Origin: Rhizobium leguminosarum
Lineage (GTDB): Bacteria > Pseudomonadota > Alphaproteobacteria > Rhizobiales > Rhizobiaceae
Length of the DNA stretch: 64,000 nucleotides
Direction: 5' to 3'
Assembly (NCBI RefSeq): GCF_002953715.1
Contig: NZ_CP025016.1
Coordinates: 124,001 to 188,000 of the forward strand
The position numbers and the translations under genes were made by a program. The number at the start of each line of letters is the position of its first letter. The stretch's first letter is position 1. The notes under the pieces were generated by a model, which was not told the DNA's origin, did no database searches, and was given only the letters and a program-made list of their open reading frames with translations. Shown here one piece after another: positions 46,101 through 53,767 of this stretch.

Positions 46101-46739
46101 GAAGATCTGCACCTCGACATGGCGCGCTTCGGCAACGAAACGCTCGATGTAGACGCGGGCGTCACCGAAGCTGGCGCGCGCGGTCCGCTGGACGCTTTCG
46201 AAAGAGGCCTTGAGGCTTGCTGCATCGGCGCAGAGCTGCATGCCGATGCCGCCGCCGCCGGCCGTGCTCTTCAGCATGACGGGATAACCGACGGTCTCGG
46301 CAGCCGAAAGTGCATCCTCGACGCTCTGCAAGAGATCGGTGCCGGGCAGCAGCGGCACGCCGCTCGCCTTTGCCAGTTCGCGCGCCGTGTGCTTCAGGCC
46401 GAAGGCTGACAGATGTTCCGGCCGCGGGCCGATGAAGGCGATGCCGTCGGCGGCGAGCCGCTCGGCAAAACCGATATTCTCCGAGAGGAAGCCGTAGCCT
46501 GGATGCACGGCCTCAGCGCCCGTCGCCTTGCAGGCAGCAATGACGGCATCGACGTCAAGATAACTTTCGGAAGCAGGCGCCGGGCCGAGGCGGACGGCCT
46601 CATCAGCGGTCAGCGCCGGCTTCGAGAACCGGTCGGCATCGGAATAGACGGCAACTGAGGCGATGCCCATCCTCTTCAATGTGCGGATGACGCGGACGGC
46701 GATTTCGCCGCGATTGGCGATAAGAACCTTGGTGAACAT
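43200..46739 (-). CDS. Biotin-dependent guanidine/urea carboxylase
   Basis: 1179 aa. Residues 1-450 are a biotin carboxylase (KVLIANRGEIAVRVIRTLKR, ATP-grasp KSTAGGGGIGMQ). Then come the KipI/KipA-like carboxyltransferase halves (from LPGRLGLWHVGVPPSGPMDE). The C-terminal biotinyl domain has ESMKMEI, Lys being biotinylated. Annotated widely as urea carboxylase. The guanidine-I riboswitch upstream, the two DUF1989 genes and the transporter argue that the true substrate is guanidine, giving carboxyguanidine. This follows published work showing that riboswitch-linked members prefer guanidine; specificity here is inferred from context. Confidence 0.93.
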   Translation of the reverse strand: MFTKVLIANRGEIAVRVIRTLKRMGIASVAVYSDADRFSKPALTADEAVRLGPAPASESYLDVDAVIAACKATGAEAVHPGYGFLSENIGFAERLAADGIAFIGPRPEHLSAFGLKHTARELAKASGVPLLPGTDLLQSVEDALSAAETVGYPVMLKSTAGGGGIGMQLCADAASLKASFESVQRTARASFGDARVYIERFVAEARHVEVQIFGDGKGGVIALGERDCSLQRRNQKVVEETPAPGLSGETRARLHKAAVDLGSSVSYESAGTVEFIYDPQREEFYFLEVNTRLQVEHPVTEAVFGIDLVEWMIRQAAGEDVLSGAKALTPKGAAIEMRIYAEMPHADFRPSAGLLTEVIFPESARVDGWIETGTEVTPFYDPMLAKLIVAAEDRPAAIEKLKAALAETSISGIETNLAYLRTIAASELLASAKVKTTALRDFAFVPDVVEVLAPGAQSSIQELPGRLGLWHVGVPPSGPMDERSFRHANRLVGNADVTAALELTVSGPTLRFYADQTIALAGARMPMTCDGARLPHDTPVLIRAGQVLSIGTIEGPGQRAYLAVAGGFAAPVVLGSRATFGLGQFGGNATGTLKTGQVLHFARQVPAEPARPATEPAALTREWDVGVVYGPHGAPDFFEASDIETLFSTAYEVHFNSARTGVRLIGPAPQWARSDGGEAGLHPSNLHDNAYAIGAIDFTGDMPIILGPDGPSLGGFVCPAVIARDEQWKMGQFKPGDRIRFHAVARPEDPIAGPAVRRLSEETGSPILGISEDGPVSVVYRRQGDDNLLVEYGPMTLDIALRLRVHLLMQAVVEARLPGVVDLTPGIRSLQIHYDGTQLTRRRLLGLLSEIEATLPAAQEVTVPSRIVHLPLSWNDPDAELAMRKYQELVRPNAPWCPSNIEFIRRINGLPDEQAVRDIVFNASYLVLGLGDVYLGAPVATPTDPRHRLVTTKYNPARTWTPENAVGIGGAYMCIYGMEGPGGYQLFGRTIQVWNTWRETPVFARGKPWLLNFFDQIRFFPVSNQELTEARAAFPHGGYPIRIEETEFSYAAHEKELQANSASIGRFKASQQAAFDAERQRWKEAGLDSFVTDEGTGESPDGDIPDGCFGVASAVPGNIWKLLVEPGSPVAAGDTLAIIESMKMEINVTAHAAGRVRDLRAGPGRNVKAGDIIVVLEEC

Positions 46740-46742
46740 CGA

Positions 46743-47393
46743 TCAGTCCTCGCCATCCCAGATCAGCACCCGGATCGGCGTCGGATCGAAACCGTTGCAG
46801 GGATTGTTGATCTGCGGACAATTGGAGATGACGCAGAGCACGTCCATCTCCGCCACCAGCTCGACATAGTCGCCAGGCGCAGAAATGCCGTCGACGATGG
46901 TCATCTCGCCGTTCGGCTTGATCGGCACGTTCATGAAGAAATTGATGTTCGGCACGATGTCGCGCTTGCTCATGCCGTGTTTTGTCACCTCGATCACGAA
47001 ATTGTCGCGGCAGGCATGCAGGTATTTGGTGCCGTGGCCAAAGCGCACCGTGTTGCTCTCGCAGGAGCAGGCGCCGGCTGATGTATCGTGGCGGCCGCAG
47101 CTGTCGGCCGTCATGACAAGCATGACGTTGCCCTCGTTCGAGATGATCTTCGTGCCGGTGCCGATATAGGCGCCACCTTGCGCCCGCATCGTATCCTGGT
47201 TGGAATAACGCTCGGCAAAATCATCGGCGCGATAAAACAGCGTATCGATTGCCTGTTGGCCGTAGCTGTCCTCGATGCGGATGGTCTGGCCCTTGCGCAC
47301 GATGCCGGACCACGGCGCTTCGGCCGGGATGAAATGATCCTGCACGGCATTTTCGAGGCTGCGCGAAGCTGAAGTCTTGATGAAATCGGTCAT
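46743..47393 (-). CDS. Carboxyguanidine deiminase subunit (DUF1989, urea carboxylase-associated protein 1)
   Basis: 216 aa. DUF1989 family: GIVRKGQTIRIEDSYGQQAID, SCGRHDTSAGACSCESNT and INFFMNVPIKPNGEM, with several Cys and His residues suited to metal binding. In guanidine-using bacteria the paired DUF1989 proteins form CgdAB, which removes ammonia from carboxyguanidine to give allophanate. ATG 47393 is chosen over ATG 47399: the GGGAGG box runs up to 47399 with no spacing but leaves about seven bases to 47393. It lies three bases before the carboxylase gene. Confidence 0.88.
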   Translation of the reverse strand: MTDFIKTSASRSLENAVQDHFIPAEAPWSGIVRKGQTIRIEDSYGQQAIDTLFYRADDFAERYSNQDTMRAQGGAYIGTGTKIISNEGNVMLVMTADSCGRHDTSAGACSCESNTVRFGHGTKYLHACRDNFVIEVTKHGMSKRDIVPNINFFMNVPIKPNGEMTIVDGISAPGDYVELVAEMDVLCVISNCPQINNPCNGFDPTPIRVLIWDGED

Positions 47394-47405
47394 CGTCATC
47401 CTCCC

Positions 47406-48227
47406 TCAGGCCAGCATCGAGGCGTTGTTCTCGAAGCCGCGAAGGGCTTCGGCCGTCGCCGTTCGCGAGAGGTCGTCGACTGCGGGTGCGGGCGCGCGAA
47501 AGCGCGTGACGATCACCGGCTTCGGCGCATAGACCGGGTCGGGATCGAGCGGATGCGGGCAATTGGAAAGGCCGACGATCATGTCCATCTCGGCGCGCAG
47601 CTCGGCATAATCGCCGCTGTTGGAGAGTTTGCCGCGCCAGTGGAAGCCACCGTCATCGTCGACGCGGACCGGGGCGAAGAGATTGAGAATCCCAGGGATG
47701 TCGCGCCTGGTGAAACCAAGTTTGCCGGCGACGAGCACGAGATTGTCGCGGGTGTTGCGGGTCTTGACGCCAGGATATTGTGAGGCGTTCGAAGCTGCGG
47801 TCGAGCCGCCCATCAGGCAGTCGTGGGCGCCGGAGCTATCCTCGATCAGCGAAAACATCACTCGGCCCATGTCCGAGAAGATAACGCGGCCCTTGCCGAG
47901 AGCAGTCGTCCACTGCACCTTGACCGTATCGACGAGATTGAGCCGTTCGCTCGCGTCAGCGGCGTTCCAGGCGACGAGCGCCACGGTCGATCCGCCTTCG
48001 CCCTGATCAATGCGGAGCGCCTCGCCGCGCTTCAGCGCGGTCGACCAGTACCAGCCGCCGGGGATGGTTTCCTGATGGATGATCGCAGCCGCATCGATTG
48101 CGGGGGCGGGAAGGGGGCTCGGCGCCGGCAAGGCCTTCGGCGCAAATTCCAGCCCCTTCTTCTGATGTTCCTCGTAACGCTGCCGGTTGGCAGCGATCTC
48201 CTCGGGCGAACGTCTGATATGCATCAT
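47406..48227 (-). CDS. Carboxyguanidine deiminase subunit (DUF1989, urea carboxylase-associated protein 2)
   Basis: 273 aa, the longer partner of the DUF1989 pair. It begins with a charged helix (SPEEIAANRQRYEEHQ), then IPGGWYWSTALKRGEALRID, the SSGAHDCLMGGSTAASN block and FAPVRVDDDGGFHWRG. It is expected to form a heteromer with the gene at 46743. AGGAG is seven bases before ATG 48227, and that ATG overlaps the ATPase stop (ATGA), so transporter and enzyme genes are one translationally coupled unit. Confidence 0.88.
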   Translation of the reverse strand: MMHIRRSPEEIAANRQRYEEHQKKGLEFAPKALPAPSPLPAPAIDAAAIIHQETIPGGWYWSTALKRGEALRIDQGEGGSTVALVAWNAADASERLNLVDTVKVQWTTALGKGRVIFSDMGRVMFSLIEDSSGAHDCLMGGSTAASNASQYPGVKTRNTRDNLVLVAGKLGFTRRDIPGILNLFAPVRVDDDGGFHWRGKLSNSGDYAELRAEMDMIVGLSNCPHPLDPDPVYAPKPVIVTRFRAPAPAVDDLSRTATAEALRGFENNASMLA

Positions 48228-49054
48228 GGTTTTTCTCCTGACGGACTGGAAGTCGGGTCGTCCCGGCGAAGGCCCAGAGAAATGACCGGGCCGTCCCGGT
48301 CGGGGCTGAAGACAGTGGGCGCGCCGGCGAGCCTGGGCGGCCAGATGGAAATGTCCTTGGTGATCGTCGCGCCGTAGCGCTCCTTTTCCTCCGGGCGGTC
48401 ACGCCGACGCTCGAAGGCGACGACGCGCGTTGCCAGCGTGAAGGCCTCGCGCATGTCGTGCGTCACCATGACGACGGTCATCTGCGTTTCGTGCCAGAGC
48501 CGCTTCATCAATGTGTGGATTTCGGCGCGGATGCCGGGGTCGAGCGCGCCGAAGGGCTCATCGAGCAGCAGCACCTTCGGTTTCATGATCAGCGCCTGCG
48601 CCAGCGCCAGGCGCTGCTGCATGCCGCCTGACAGTTGCGCCGGATATTTGCCCTCGGCGCCGGAAAGGCCAACCTCGCCGATCAGTCGCCGGGCTTCGTC
48701 GATGGCGTTGCGGCGGGCAGCGCCGAAAAGCTTGGCTTTATAGCGAGACGCCGAGAGTTCCCGCCCAAGCAGCACATTGCCGAGCACGGTCAGATGCGGG
48801 AAGACGGAATAGCGCTGGAAGACGACGCCGCGATCCGGCCCCGGCTCCTGCGGCAGCGCTTCGCCGTCGAGCAGGATTGTCCCGCGCGTTGGCCGCTCCT
48901 GGCCGAGCAGCATGCGCAGGAACGTCGACTTGCCGCAGCCGGACGGGCCGACAAGGGCGACGAAGGCGCGCGAAGCGACAGTCAGCGACACGTCCTCAAG
49001 CACGATCTGGTCGCCATACTCTTTCCAGACCCTTTCGATCACCAGTTCGCTCAT
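48224..49054 (-). CDS. ABC transporter ATPase of the guanidine operon (SsuB/NrtD-like)
   Basis: 276 aa. Walker A GPSGCGKST, signature LSGGMQQR, Walker B VLLLDEPFGALDPG, and H-loop VTHDMREAFTLA, the set of nitrate/sulfonate/taurine-type importers. It energises uptake, most likely of guanidine. Its start overlaps the permease stop and its stop overlaps the DUF1989 start. Confidence 0.92.
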   Translation of the reverse strand: MSELVIERVWKEYGDQIVLEDVSLTVASRAFVALVGPSGCGKSTFLRMLLGQERPTRGTILLDGEALPQEPGPDRGVVFQRYSVFPHLTVLGNVLLGRELSASRYKAKLFGAARRNAIDEARRLIGEVGLSGAEGKYPAQLSGGMQQRLALAQALIMKPKVLLLDEPFGALDPGIRAEIHTLMKRLWHETQMTVVMVTHDMREAFTLATRVVAFERRRDRPEEKERYGATITKDISIWPPRLAGAPTVFSPDRDGPVISLGLRRDDPTSSPSGEKP

Positions 49055-49869
49055 GCCTGCTTCTCCAGCTCCGACCAGGGGAAGACGGCGATGCGGATGC
49101 GATCGAGGATATAATTCATGATCACGGCGAGCAGCGTGATCCAGACGACATAGGGGAAGATGACGTCCATCGAGAGATAGCGGCGGACGAGGAAGATGCG
49201 GTAGCCGAGACCGGAATCCGACGAAATCGCTTCGGCGGCGATCAGGAACAGCCAGGCAGGCCCGAGCTGAAGCCTGAGGCAGGTGATCAGCCGCGGGAGG
49301 ATCTGCGGCAGGACGACACGAAGGCCGATCTGCCAGGAGGAGCCGCCGAGCGTTTCAGCCTTGACGATCTGTTCGCGCGGCAGCTCCAGCGCCTTCAGCG
49401 CAAGGTCGCGGATCATCGTCGGCGCAACGCCGATGACGATGAGCGCGATCTTCGAAGCTTCGCCGAGCCCCATGGCGATGAAGAGGATCGGCAGCAGCGC
49501 CAGCGGCGGCACCATCGAGATGACGGCGACGAAGGGCGAGAGCAGGGCTCGGAGATAAGGCAGCATACCGATCAGCATGCCGATGACGAGCGCCGTGACT
49601 GTGGAGATGCCGAGGCCGGCAAGCAGGCGGATCAGGCTCGCCCCCGTATCGGACCAGAGCAGGTATTGGCCGGTGCGCGGATCGGCGATGAAGGCGAGGC
49701 GGTCGATCGCATCGGCAAAACCGGCAAGACCGGGCAGCAGCTTGTCGTTGGCGTTTTCCGCCAGCCGTGCTGCTGAGCTGAAAGTATAGGCAACAATCAG
49801 CAGCACGAAGGGCAGCAGCGTCAAGGTAAGCTGCGCGCCCCGGCTCGGCCTCGTGTTGATCCAGCGCAT
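49051..49869 (-). CDS. ABC transporter permease of the guanidine operon
   Basis: 272 aa with about six membrane segments (LTLTLLPFVLLIVAYTF first) and the importer motif region ETLGGSSWQIGLRVVLPQILPRL, the coupling EAA loop. It belongs to the SsuC/TauC permease group. ATG 49869 with GGAG nine bases upstream was chosen; a TTG at 49911 would add a Pro-rich stretch. It starts 67 bases after the binding-protein gene, with a hairpin between. Confidence 0.9.
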   Translation of the reverse strand: MRWINTRPSRGAQLTLTLLPFVLLIVAYTFSSAARLAENANDKLLPGLAGFADAIDRLAFIADPRTGQYLLWSDTGASLIRLLAGLGISTVTALVIGMLIGMLPYLRALLSPFVAVISMVPPLALLPILFIAMGLGEASKIALIVIGVAPTMIRDLALKALELPREQIVKAETLGGSSWQIGLRVVLPQILPRLITCLRLQLGPAWLFLIAAEAISSDSGLGYRIFLVRRYLSMDVIFPYVVWITLLAVIMNYILDRIRIAVFPWSELEKQA

Positions 49870-49900
49870 AGGGGAAAGCTCCGCTGATGAAGGGTAGGGC

Positions 49901-49920
49901 GGTGCGGTCAACGCCGCACC
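49901..49920 (-). other. Intercistronic hairpin after the guanidine-binding protein gene
   Basis: GGTGCGG/CCGCACC with a six-base loop and no T run. Located between the substrate-binding protein gene and the permease gene, as at 31652-31684 and 53693-53715. Likely to set a higher level of the binding protein. Confidence 0.65.
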
Positions 49921-49936
49921 GTTGCTTTGACATGGC

Positions 49937-51010
49937 TCAGAGCGAACCGTCGGCGGCGGCCTTCATGTAGGTCTCGGTGAAGCGCAGCTTGACGTTGCCG
50001 CTGTCGCCGAGGATCTTGCCATCAGGCATTTCGATGCCGATGACGTCGGCCGATGGCGCGCCATTGCCGAGCAAGCCTTTTTCGAACAGGAAGTTGCGGA
50101 CGAGATCCATTGTCTTCGGCAGGCTGCCCGACGAAGTGAAGGCAACGGCATCGGCCGGCTTGGCAAACAGCTTGGTGGCGGCAAGCTGGGATTCGAAGCC
50201 CTTGAGATCGGTGCCCGATGCCTGGCCCATCGCCTCGCGGGCAGCCTTGCCGTCGGCACTGTCGGCAGTCAGAAGTGCTGCGGTTTCATACCAGATGCCG
50301 GCGAGCGCCTTACCGAAATTCGGATTGTCCTTCAGCACGCCTGAATTGGCGACCATCAGGTCGATGATCTCGCCCGGCACTTGCGAGCTGTCGAAGACCT
50401 TCTTGGCCGTGGGATCCTCGAGAATGGTCGAGACCAGCGGGTTCCAGGTGACGACGGCGGTCACGTCAGCCGTCTTGTAGGCGGCGACCATATCGGCGTC
50501 GGAGGTGTTGACCACTTTCACGTCGCGCTCGGTCAGCTTGATGCTTTCGAGCGCGCGGGCGAGCAGGTAGTGCGAGACGGAAAATTCGACGAGATTGACG
50601 TTCTGGCCCTTGATGTCGGCAAGGCCCGCCTTGTCCTTGAGGATGACGGCATCATTGCCGTTCGAGAAGTCGCCGACAATTACGGCTGTCGTATCGACGC
50701 CGCCGGCGGCCGGGATCGACAGGCCGTCCATGTTGGTCAGCGTCACGGCGTCGAAGGCGCCTGCGGTATACTGGTTCATCGATTCGACGTAGTCGTTGAA
50801 CTGGGTGACCTCGATCTTGATGCCGTATTTGTCGGCCCATTTCTTGACGATGCCGTGATCAGCAGCATAACCCCAGGGCATCCAGCCGACATAGATCGAC
50901 CAGGCGACCTTGAAGTCGGTCTTCTGTTCGGCCCTGGCGATGGAGCCCAGTCCCAGCGCCAGGGACGCCGTCAGTGCGGTAATCGATAGGATCTTCGAAA
51001 AAGTCTGCAT
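49937..51010 (-). CDS. Periplasmic substrate-binding protein of the guanidine operon
   Basis: 357 aa. Signal peptide FSKILSITALTASLALGLGS cleaved near ARAEQ. The mature part looks like NMT1/SsuA-type proteins (FKVAWSIYVGWMPWGYAADHGIVKKWADKYG, cut here into its two recognisable halves, and VSHYLLARALESIKLTERDV). ATG 51010 follows AGGGG seven bases away. That ribosome-binding site is inside a hairpin (51019-51042) downstream of the riboswitch. As first gene of the operon it is the direct target of guanidine control. Confidence 0.9.
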   Translation of the reverse strand: MQTFSKILSITALTASLALGLGSIARAEQKTDFKVAWSIYVGWMPWGYAADHGIVKKWADKYGIKIEVTQFNDYVESMNQYTAGAFDAVTLTNMDGLSIPAAGGVDTTAVIVGDFSNGNDAVILKDKAGLADIKGQNVNLVEFSVSHYLLARALESIKLTERDVKVVNTSDADMVAAYKTADVTAVVTWNPLVSTILEDPTAKKVFDSSQVPGEIIDLMVANSGVLKDNPNFGKALAGIWYETAALLTADSADGKAAREAMGQASGTDLKGFESQLAATKLFAKPADAVAFTSSGSLPKTMDLVRNFLFEKGLLGNGAPSADVIGIEMPDGKILGDSGNVKLRFTETYMKAAADGSL

Positions 51011-51018
51011 TGAAATTC

Positions 51019-51074
51019 CCCTTTTGCTTTTCTTCAAAAGGGATCGGCAATGACCATCGTGCCGCCAATCCCTT
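51019..51074 (-). promoter_or_regulatory. Riboswitch expression platform hiding the ribosome-binding site
   Basis: In the transcript CCCTTTTG (51042-51035) pairs with CAAAAGGG (51026-51019), which contains the ribosome-binding site of the binding-protein gene. A competing 11-bp hairpin, AAGGGATTGGC (51074-51064) with GCCGATCCCTT (51048-51038), uses the same CCCTT. The two folds exclude each other, so translation can be switched. No T run follows, which argues for translational and against transcriptional control. Confidence 0.65.
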
Positions 51075-51185
51075 GGCTTACGAGGTCTCCCGGGCTTTTG
51101 TCCCGCCGTGCACCCGGCGGGATGTCTCCCCTGCCGGTGGCAGCTCTCGGACCAGCCACGCCTTGCGACGCCGGAACCCTAGCCA
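51074..51185 (-). ncRNA. Guanidine-I (ykkC) riboswitch
   Basis: Three strongly conserved ykkC segments occur in order on the minus strand: CTAGGGTTCCG (51182-51172), GGTCCGAGAG (51153-51144) and AAAAGCCCGGGAGA (51099-51086). A P1-like closing stem TGGCT/AGCCA (51185-51181, 51078-51074) encloses them. A hairpin CCCGCCGGGTGCACGGCGGG sits before the last segment, as in the family. It precedes the transporter, DUF1989, carboxylase and allophanate hydrolase genes, the classic context of this RNA. Binding of guanidine is expected to turn the operon on. Confidence 0.93.
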
Positions 51186-51204
51186 CCAACTCTGCAACTG
51201 TCGA

Positions 51205-51221
51205 AGCAAAGTGTGTGCCAA
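51205..51221 (-). promoter_or_regulatory. Sigma-54 (RpoN) promoter of the guanidine operon
   Basis: On the minus strand TTGGCAC-ACACT-TTGCT matches the -24/-12 consensus (TGGCAC, five bases, TTGCW) at every defined position. The predicted start, about 12 bases past the GC, is near 51194, just before the riboswitch. This ties guanidine use to nitrogen limitation. Confidence 0.85.
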
Positions 51222-51293
51222 ATTTTAAATCATTGATTTTAATGAGGGTGCGATGGCATCAATTCCCTGACAAATGCAATAGTGCATGCACTT

Positions 51294-51308
51294 GCACAGA
51301 AAATGTGC
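51294..51308. promoter_or_regulatory. Candidate NtrC enhancer site
   Basis: GCAC-N7-GTGC (GCACAGAAAATGTGC), the NtrC dyad layout, centred about 107 bases upstream of the predicted sigma-54 start. A second dyad, GTGCATGCAC, lies at 51282-51291. Distance and form fit an enhancer for RpoN. Confidence 0.65.
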
Positions 51309-51405
51309 GTATTCTGCCGCCACCTTAGGCGTTGGTTCTTTTTTGCCCAGTGAAAAACAAACACAGGCAGAACGCACAGAACGCCGAATTGCGGCTGGGC
51401 CTGAG

Positions 51406-52323
51406 CTAGTTCCGGAAAGCGCCGGCCGGGACCGTCGTCACCAGCCGGATATCGCGGCGGAAGTCCGACGGCGACATGCCGGCGATATGGCGGAAGGACT
51501 TGTTGAAGGCGCTGATCGAGCCGAAGCCGCTGTCCATCGCCACCTGCAGCACATTGGCGCCCTCACTCATCAACATCGCCTGGGCGCGCGACAGCCGCAG
51601 CAGCGTCACATATTTGCTGAGCGTCATGCCGGTCGATCGCTTGAACAGGTTCATCGCATATTTCGGATGCAGGTCGGCGGCGCGGGCGATATCGACCGAA
51701 TCGATGTCGTGCAGGAAATTGGCGGCGATGAAATCACACATGCGCGCGACGCTGCGCGAGGAATGCGGGTGCGGGTGATCGCCTTCGAGACTGATGATGG
51801 CTTGCGACGTCATCGAATAAGGTTCGAGCGCGATCCGCTCGATGCGCAGCAGCAACTCGTCGACGGCGTGCTGGGCCTTGGCGGCATCGCCTGAATTGGC
51901 ATAGCGGAACCAGCGGGTGAAGTTTTCGTTGTCGGCGGCATCCGTTGCCGAGGTCAGCAGCGTCTCACCCTTCATCAGCCGGCTGGAAACGCTGATCGGC
52001 AGGCGCAGCCGGAAGAAATAGACGAGCGGCAGATGGGCTCCGGCATAGAGCGAATCGTCTGAGGATTCGTCCATCTGATGCGGCTGACCACCCCAGAAGA
52101 GGCACATTTCGCCGGCGTTCAGCCGGAATTCGTGATCGCTCATCCGGTAGTGCACGGTGCCGCGCATCACGTAGTTGACCTCGACCTGCGCGTGCCAGTG
52201 CGGCATGGCCATAACAGGCGGATGGGCATGGAACATCTGCAGCGCTGTCGGCAAACCCTCGATGCTGCTCGCGCCGGGCTGATAGATTGCACGTGTCCCG
52301 ACCTTACTTTCCGCCAAATTCAT
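51406..52323 (-). CDS. AraC-family regulator of the divergent sugar ABC operon
   Basis: 305 aa. Residues 30-150 form a cupin sensor (MPHWHAQVEVNYVMRGTVHY, with metal-type His and Glu, and CLFWGGQPHQM). Residues 195-295 are the paired helix-turn-helix (VDIARAADLHPKYAMNLFKR and VLQVAMDSGFGSISAFNKSF). It is divergent from the substrate-binding gene at 52410 with only 86 bases between. It probably activates that operon on sensing its substrate or a breakdown product. Confidence 0.9.
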   Translation of the reverse strand: MNLAESKVGTRAIYQPGASSIEGLPTALQMFHAHPPVMAMPHWHAQVEVNYVMRGTVHYRMSDHEFRLNAGEMCLFWGGQPHQMDESSDDSLYAGAHLPLVYFFRLRLPISVSSRLMKGETLLTSATDAADNENFTRWFRYANSGDAAKAQHAVDELLLRIERIALEPYSMTSQAIISLEGDHPHPHSSRSVARMCDFIAANFLHDIDSVDIARAADLHPKYAMNLFKRSTGMTLSKYVTLLRLSRAQAMLMSEGANVLQVAMDSGFGSISAFNKSFRHIAGMSPSDFRRDIRLVTTVPAGAFRN

Positions 52324-52409
52324 GTTCCCTTTTTAGGAGACACCCGCTCCCTTACAGATAGTCTAACCGCGTTCGTGAAAGATCGGCAATTGAAAAGGGA
52401 GGATTTTCA

Positions 52410-53684
52410 ATGCGCTTCAAACTTCTCGCTGCGACCGCAGCTGTCGCAGTGCTTGCTTCCGGCTCCGCATACGCGCAGTCGGCCAATCTCACCATCTGGA
52501 GCTGGAATGTCGCCGCGTCGGCATTGAAGTCCACGCTTCCAGGCTTCAACAAACAGTTTCCCGATATCAAGATCACCGTCGAGGACCTCGGCAACAGCCA
52601 GGTCTTCGATAAGACGCTGGCTGCCTGCGCGGCCGGCGGAGACGGCTTGCCTGACATCGTCAGCATCGAGAATTTCGAGGCTGAAATCTTCTGGAGCCGT
52701 TTCCCGGATTGCTTCGCCAATCTGAAAGAGCTCGGCTACACGGCCGATATCCAGGCGAAATTCCCTGATTTCAAGCGCACCGAGCTTGAAGTCGGCGATG
52801 TCGCCTATGCCATGCCGTGGGATTCCGGTCCTGTCGCCGTCTTCTACCGCCGCGATCTCTACGAAAAGGCCGGCGTCGATCCGAGCACGATCAGCACCTG
52901 GGACGATTTCATCGCTGCCGGCAAAAAGATTTCCGCCGCCAATCCCGGCGTCGTCATGGCGCAGGCCGACTTCAACGGCGACAGCGAATGGTTTCGCATG
53001 ATCGCCAACGAACAGGGCTGCGGCTACTACTCGACCGACGGCCAGAATATCACCATCAACCAGCCGGCCTGCGTCGCCTCGCTGCAAAAGGTGAAGGAGA
53101 TGAAGGATGCCGGGACGCTGACGTCGGCCAACTGGGACGAAAAGATCCAGGCCAATACCGCCGGCAAGGCTGCAAGCCAGCTGTATGGCGGCTGGTATGA
53201 GGGCACCGTGCGCTCGACCTCTCCCGATCTCAAGGGCAAGTGGGGCGTCTACAGAATGCCGAGCCTGACGGCCGATGGCCCGCATGCGGCCAATCTCGGC
53301 GGTTCGTCGCTCGCCATTTCGGCGACATCCGCGAATAAGGAAGCCGCCTGGAAATTCGTCAACTACGCCCTCGGCACGGATGAGGGCCAGATCACCATGC
53401 TGAAGGAATTCGGTCTGGTCCCGTCGCTGCTTTCGGCTGAGAAGGATCCCTTCGTCAATGAGCCGCAGCCCTATTGGGGCGGCCAGAAAGTCTGGGCGGA
53501 TATTCTGGCGACACTGCCGAAGATCGTACCGAGCCGCGGCACCGCCTTCCAGAGCGATGCGGAAGCCATCTTCAAGGCAACGCAGACGAAGTTCTTCGCT
53601 GGCGGCTATCCCGATGCGAAGGCGGCTCTCGACGACGCCGCCAAGCAGATCGCTTCGGCGACCGGCCTTCCGATCGCGCAATGA
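52410..53684 (+). CDS. Sugar ABC transporter substrate-binding protein (CUT1 type)
   Basis: 424 aa. Signal peptide KLLAATAAVAVLASGSAYA, then LTIWSWNVAASALKSTLPGF, the strand and helix opening of type 1 extracellular solute-binding proteins. AYAMPWDSGPVAVFYRRDLY is the family's central block. Aromatic residues are abundant, as suits sugar stacking. GGGAGG precedes the ATG. First gene of an operon of transporter plus dehydrogenase fusion. The substrate is not predictable from sequence. Confidence 0.9.
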   Translation: MRFKLLAATAAVAVLASGSAYAQSANLTIWSWNVAASALKSTLPGFNKQFPDIKITVEDLGNSQVFDKTLAACAAGGDGLPDIVSIENFEAEIFWSRFPDCFANLKELGYTADIQAKFPDFKRTELEVGDVAYAMPWDSGPVAVFYRRDLYEKAGVDPSTISTWDDFIAAGKKISAANPGVVMAQADFNGDSEWFRMIANEQGCGYYSTDGQNITINQPACVASLQKVKEMKDAGTLTSANWDEKIQANTAGKAASQLYGGWYEGTVRSTSPDLKGKWGVYRMPSLTADGPHAANLGGSSLAISATSANKEAAWKFVNYALGTDEGQITMLKEFGLVPSLLSAEKDPFVNEPQPYWGGQKVWADILATLPKIVPSRGTAFQSDAEAIFKATQTKFFAGGYPDAKAALDDAAKQIASATGLPIAQ

Positions 53685-53692
53685 ATGACGAT

Positions 53693-53715
53693 GCCGGGCG
53701 CTTCAGGCGCCCGGC
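53693..53715 (+). other. Intercistronic hairpin after the sugar-binding protein gene
   Basis: A perfect 9-bp GC stem, GCCGGGCGC/GCGCCCGGC, with loop TTCAG, eight bases after the stop codon. The short T tract that follows (CTTTCC) is too weak for full termination. It likely keeps the binding-protein message more abundant than that of the permeases. Confidence 0.7.
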
Positions 53716-53767
53716 TTTCCCCCGGTTTGCAAAGCGGCCGGTCATTCGTTCGTGAGGAGGAGGCTTG

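Noticed and set aside
41393..46739. Calling the carboxylase/hydrolase pair a urea amidolyase for urea use
   Set aside because: Possible by homology, but the guanidine-I riboswitch and the DUF1989 pair point to guanidine as primary substrate.
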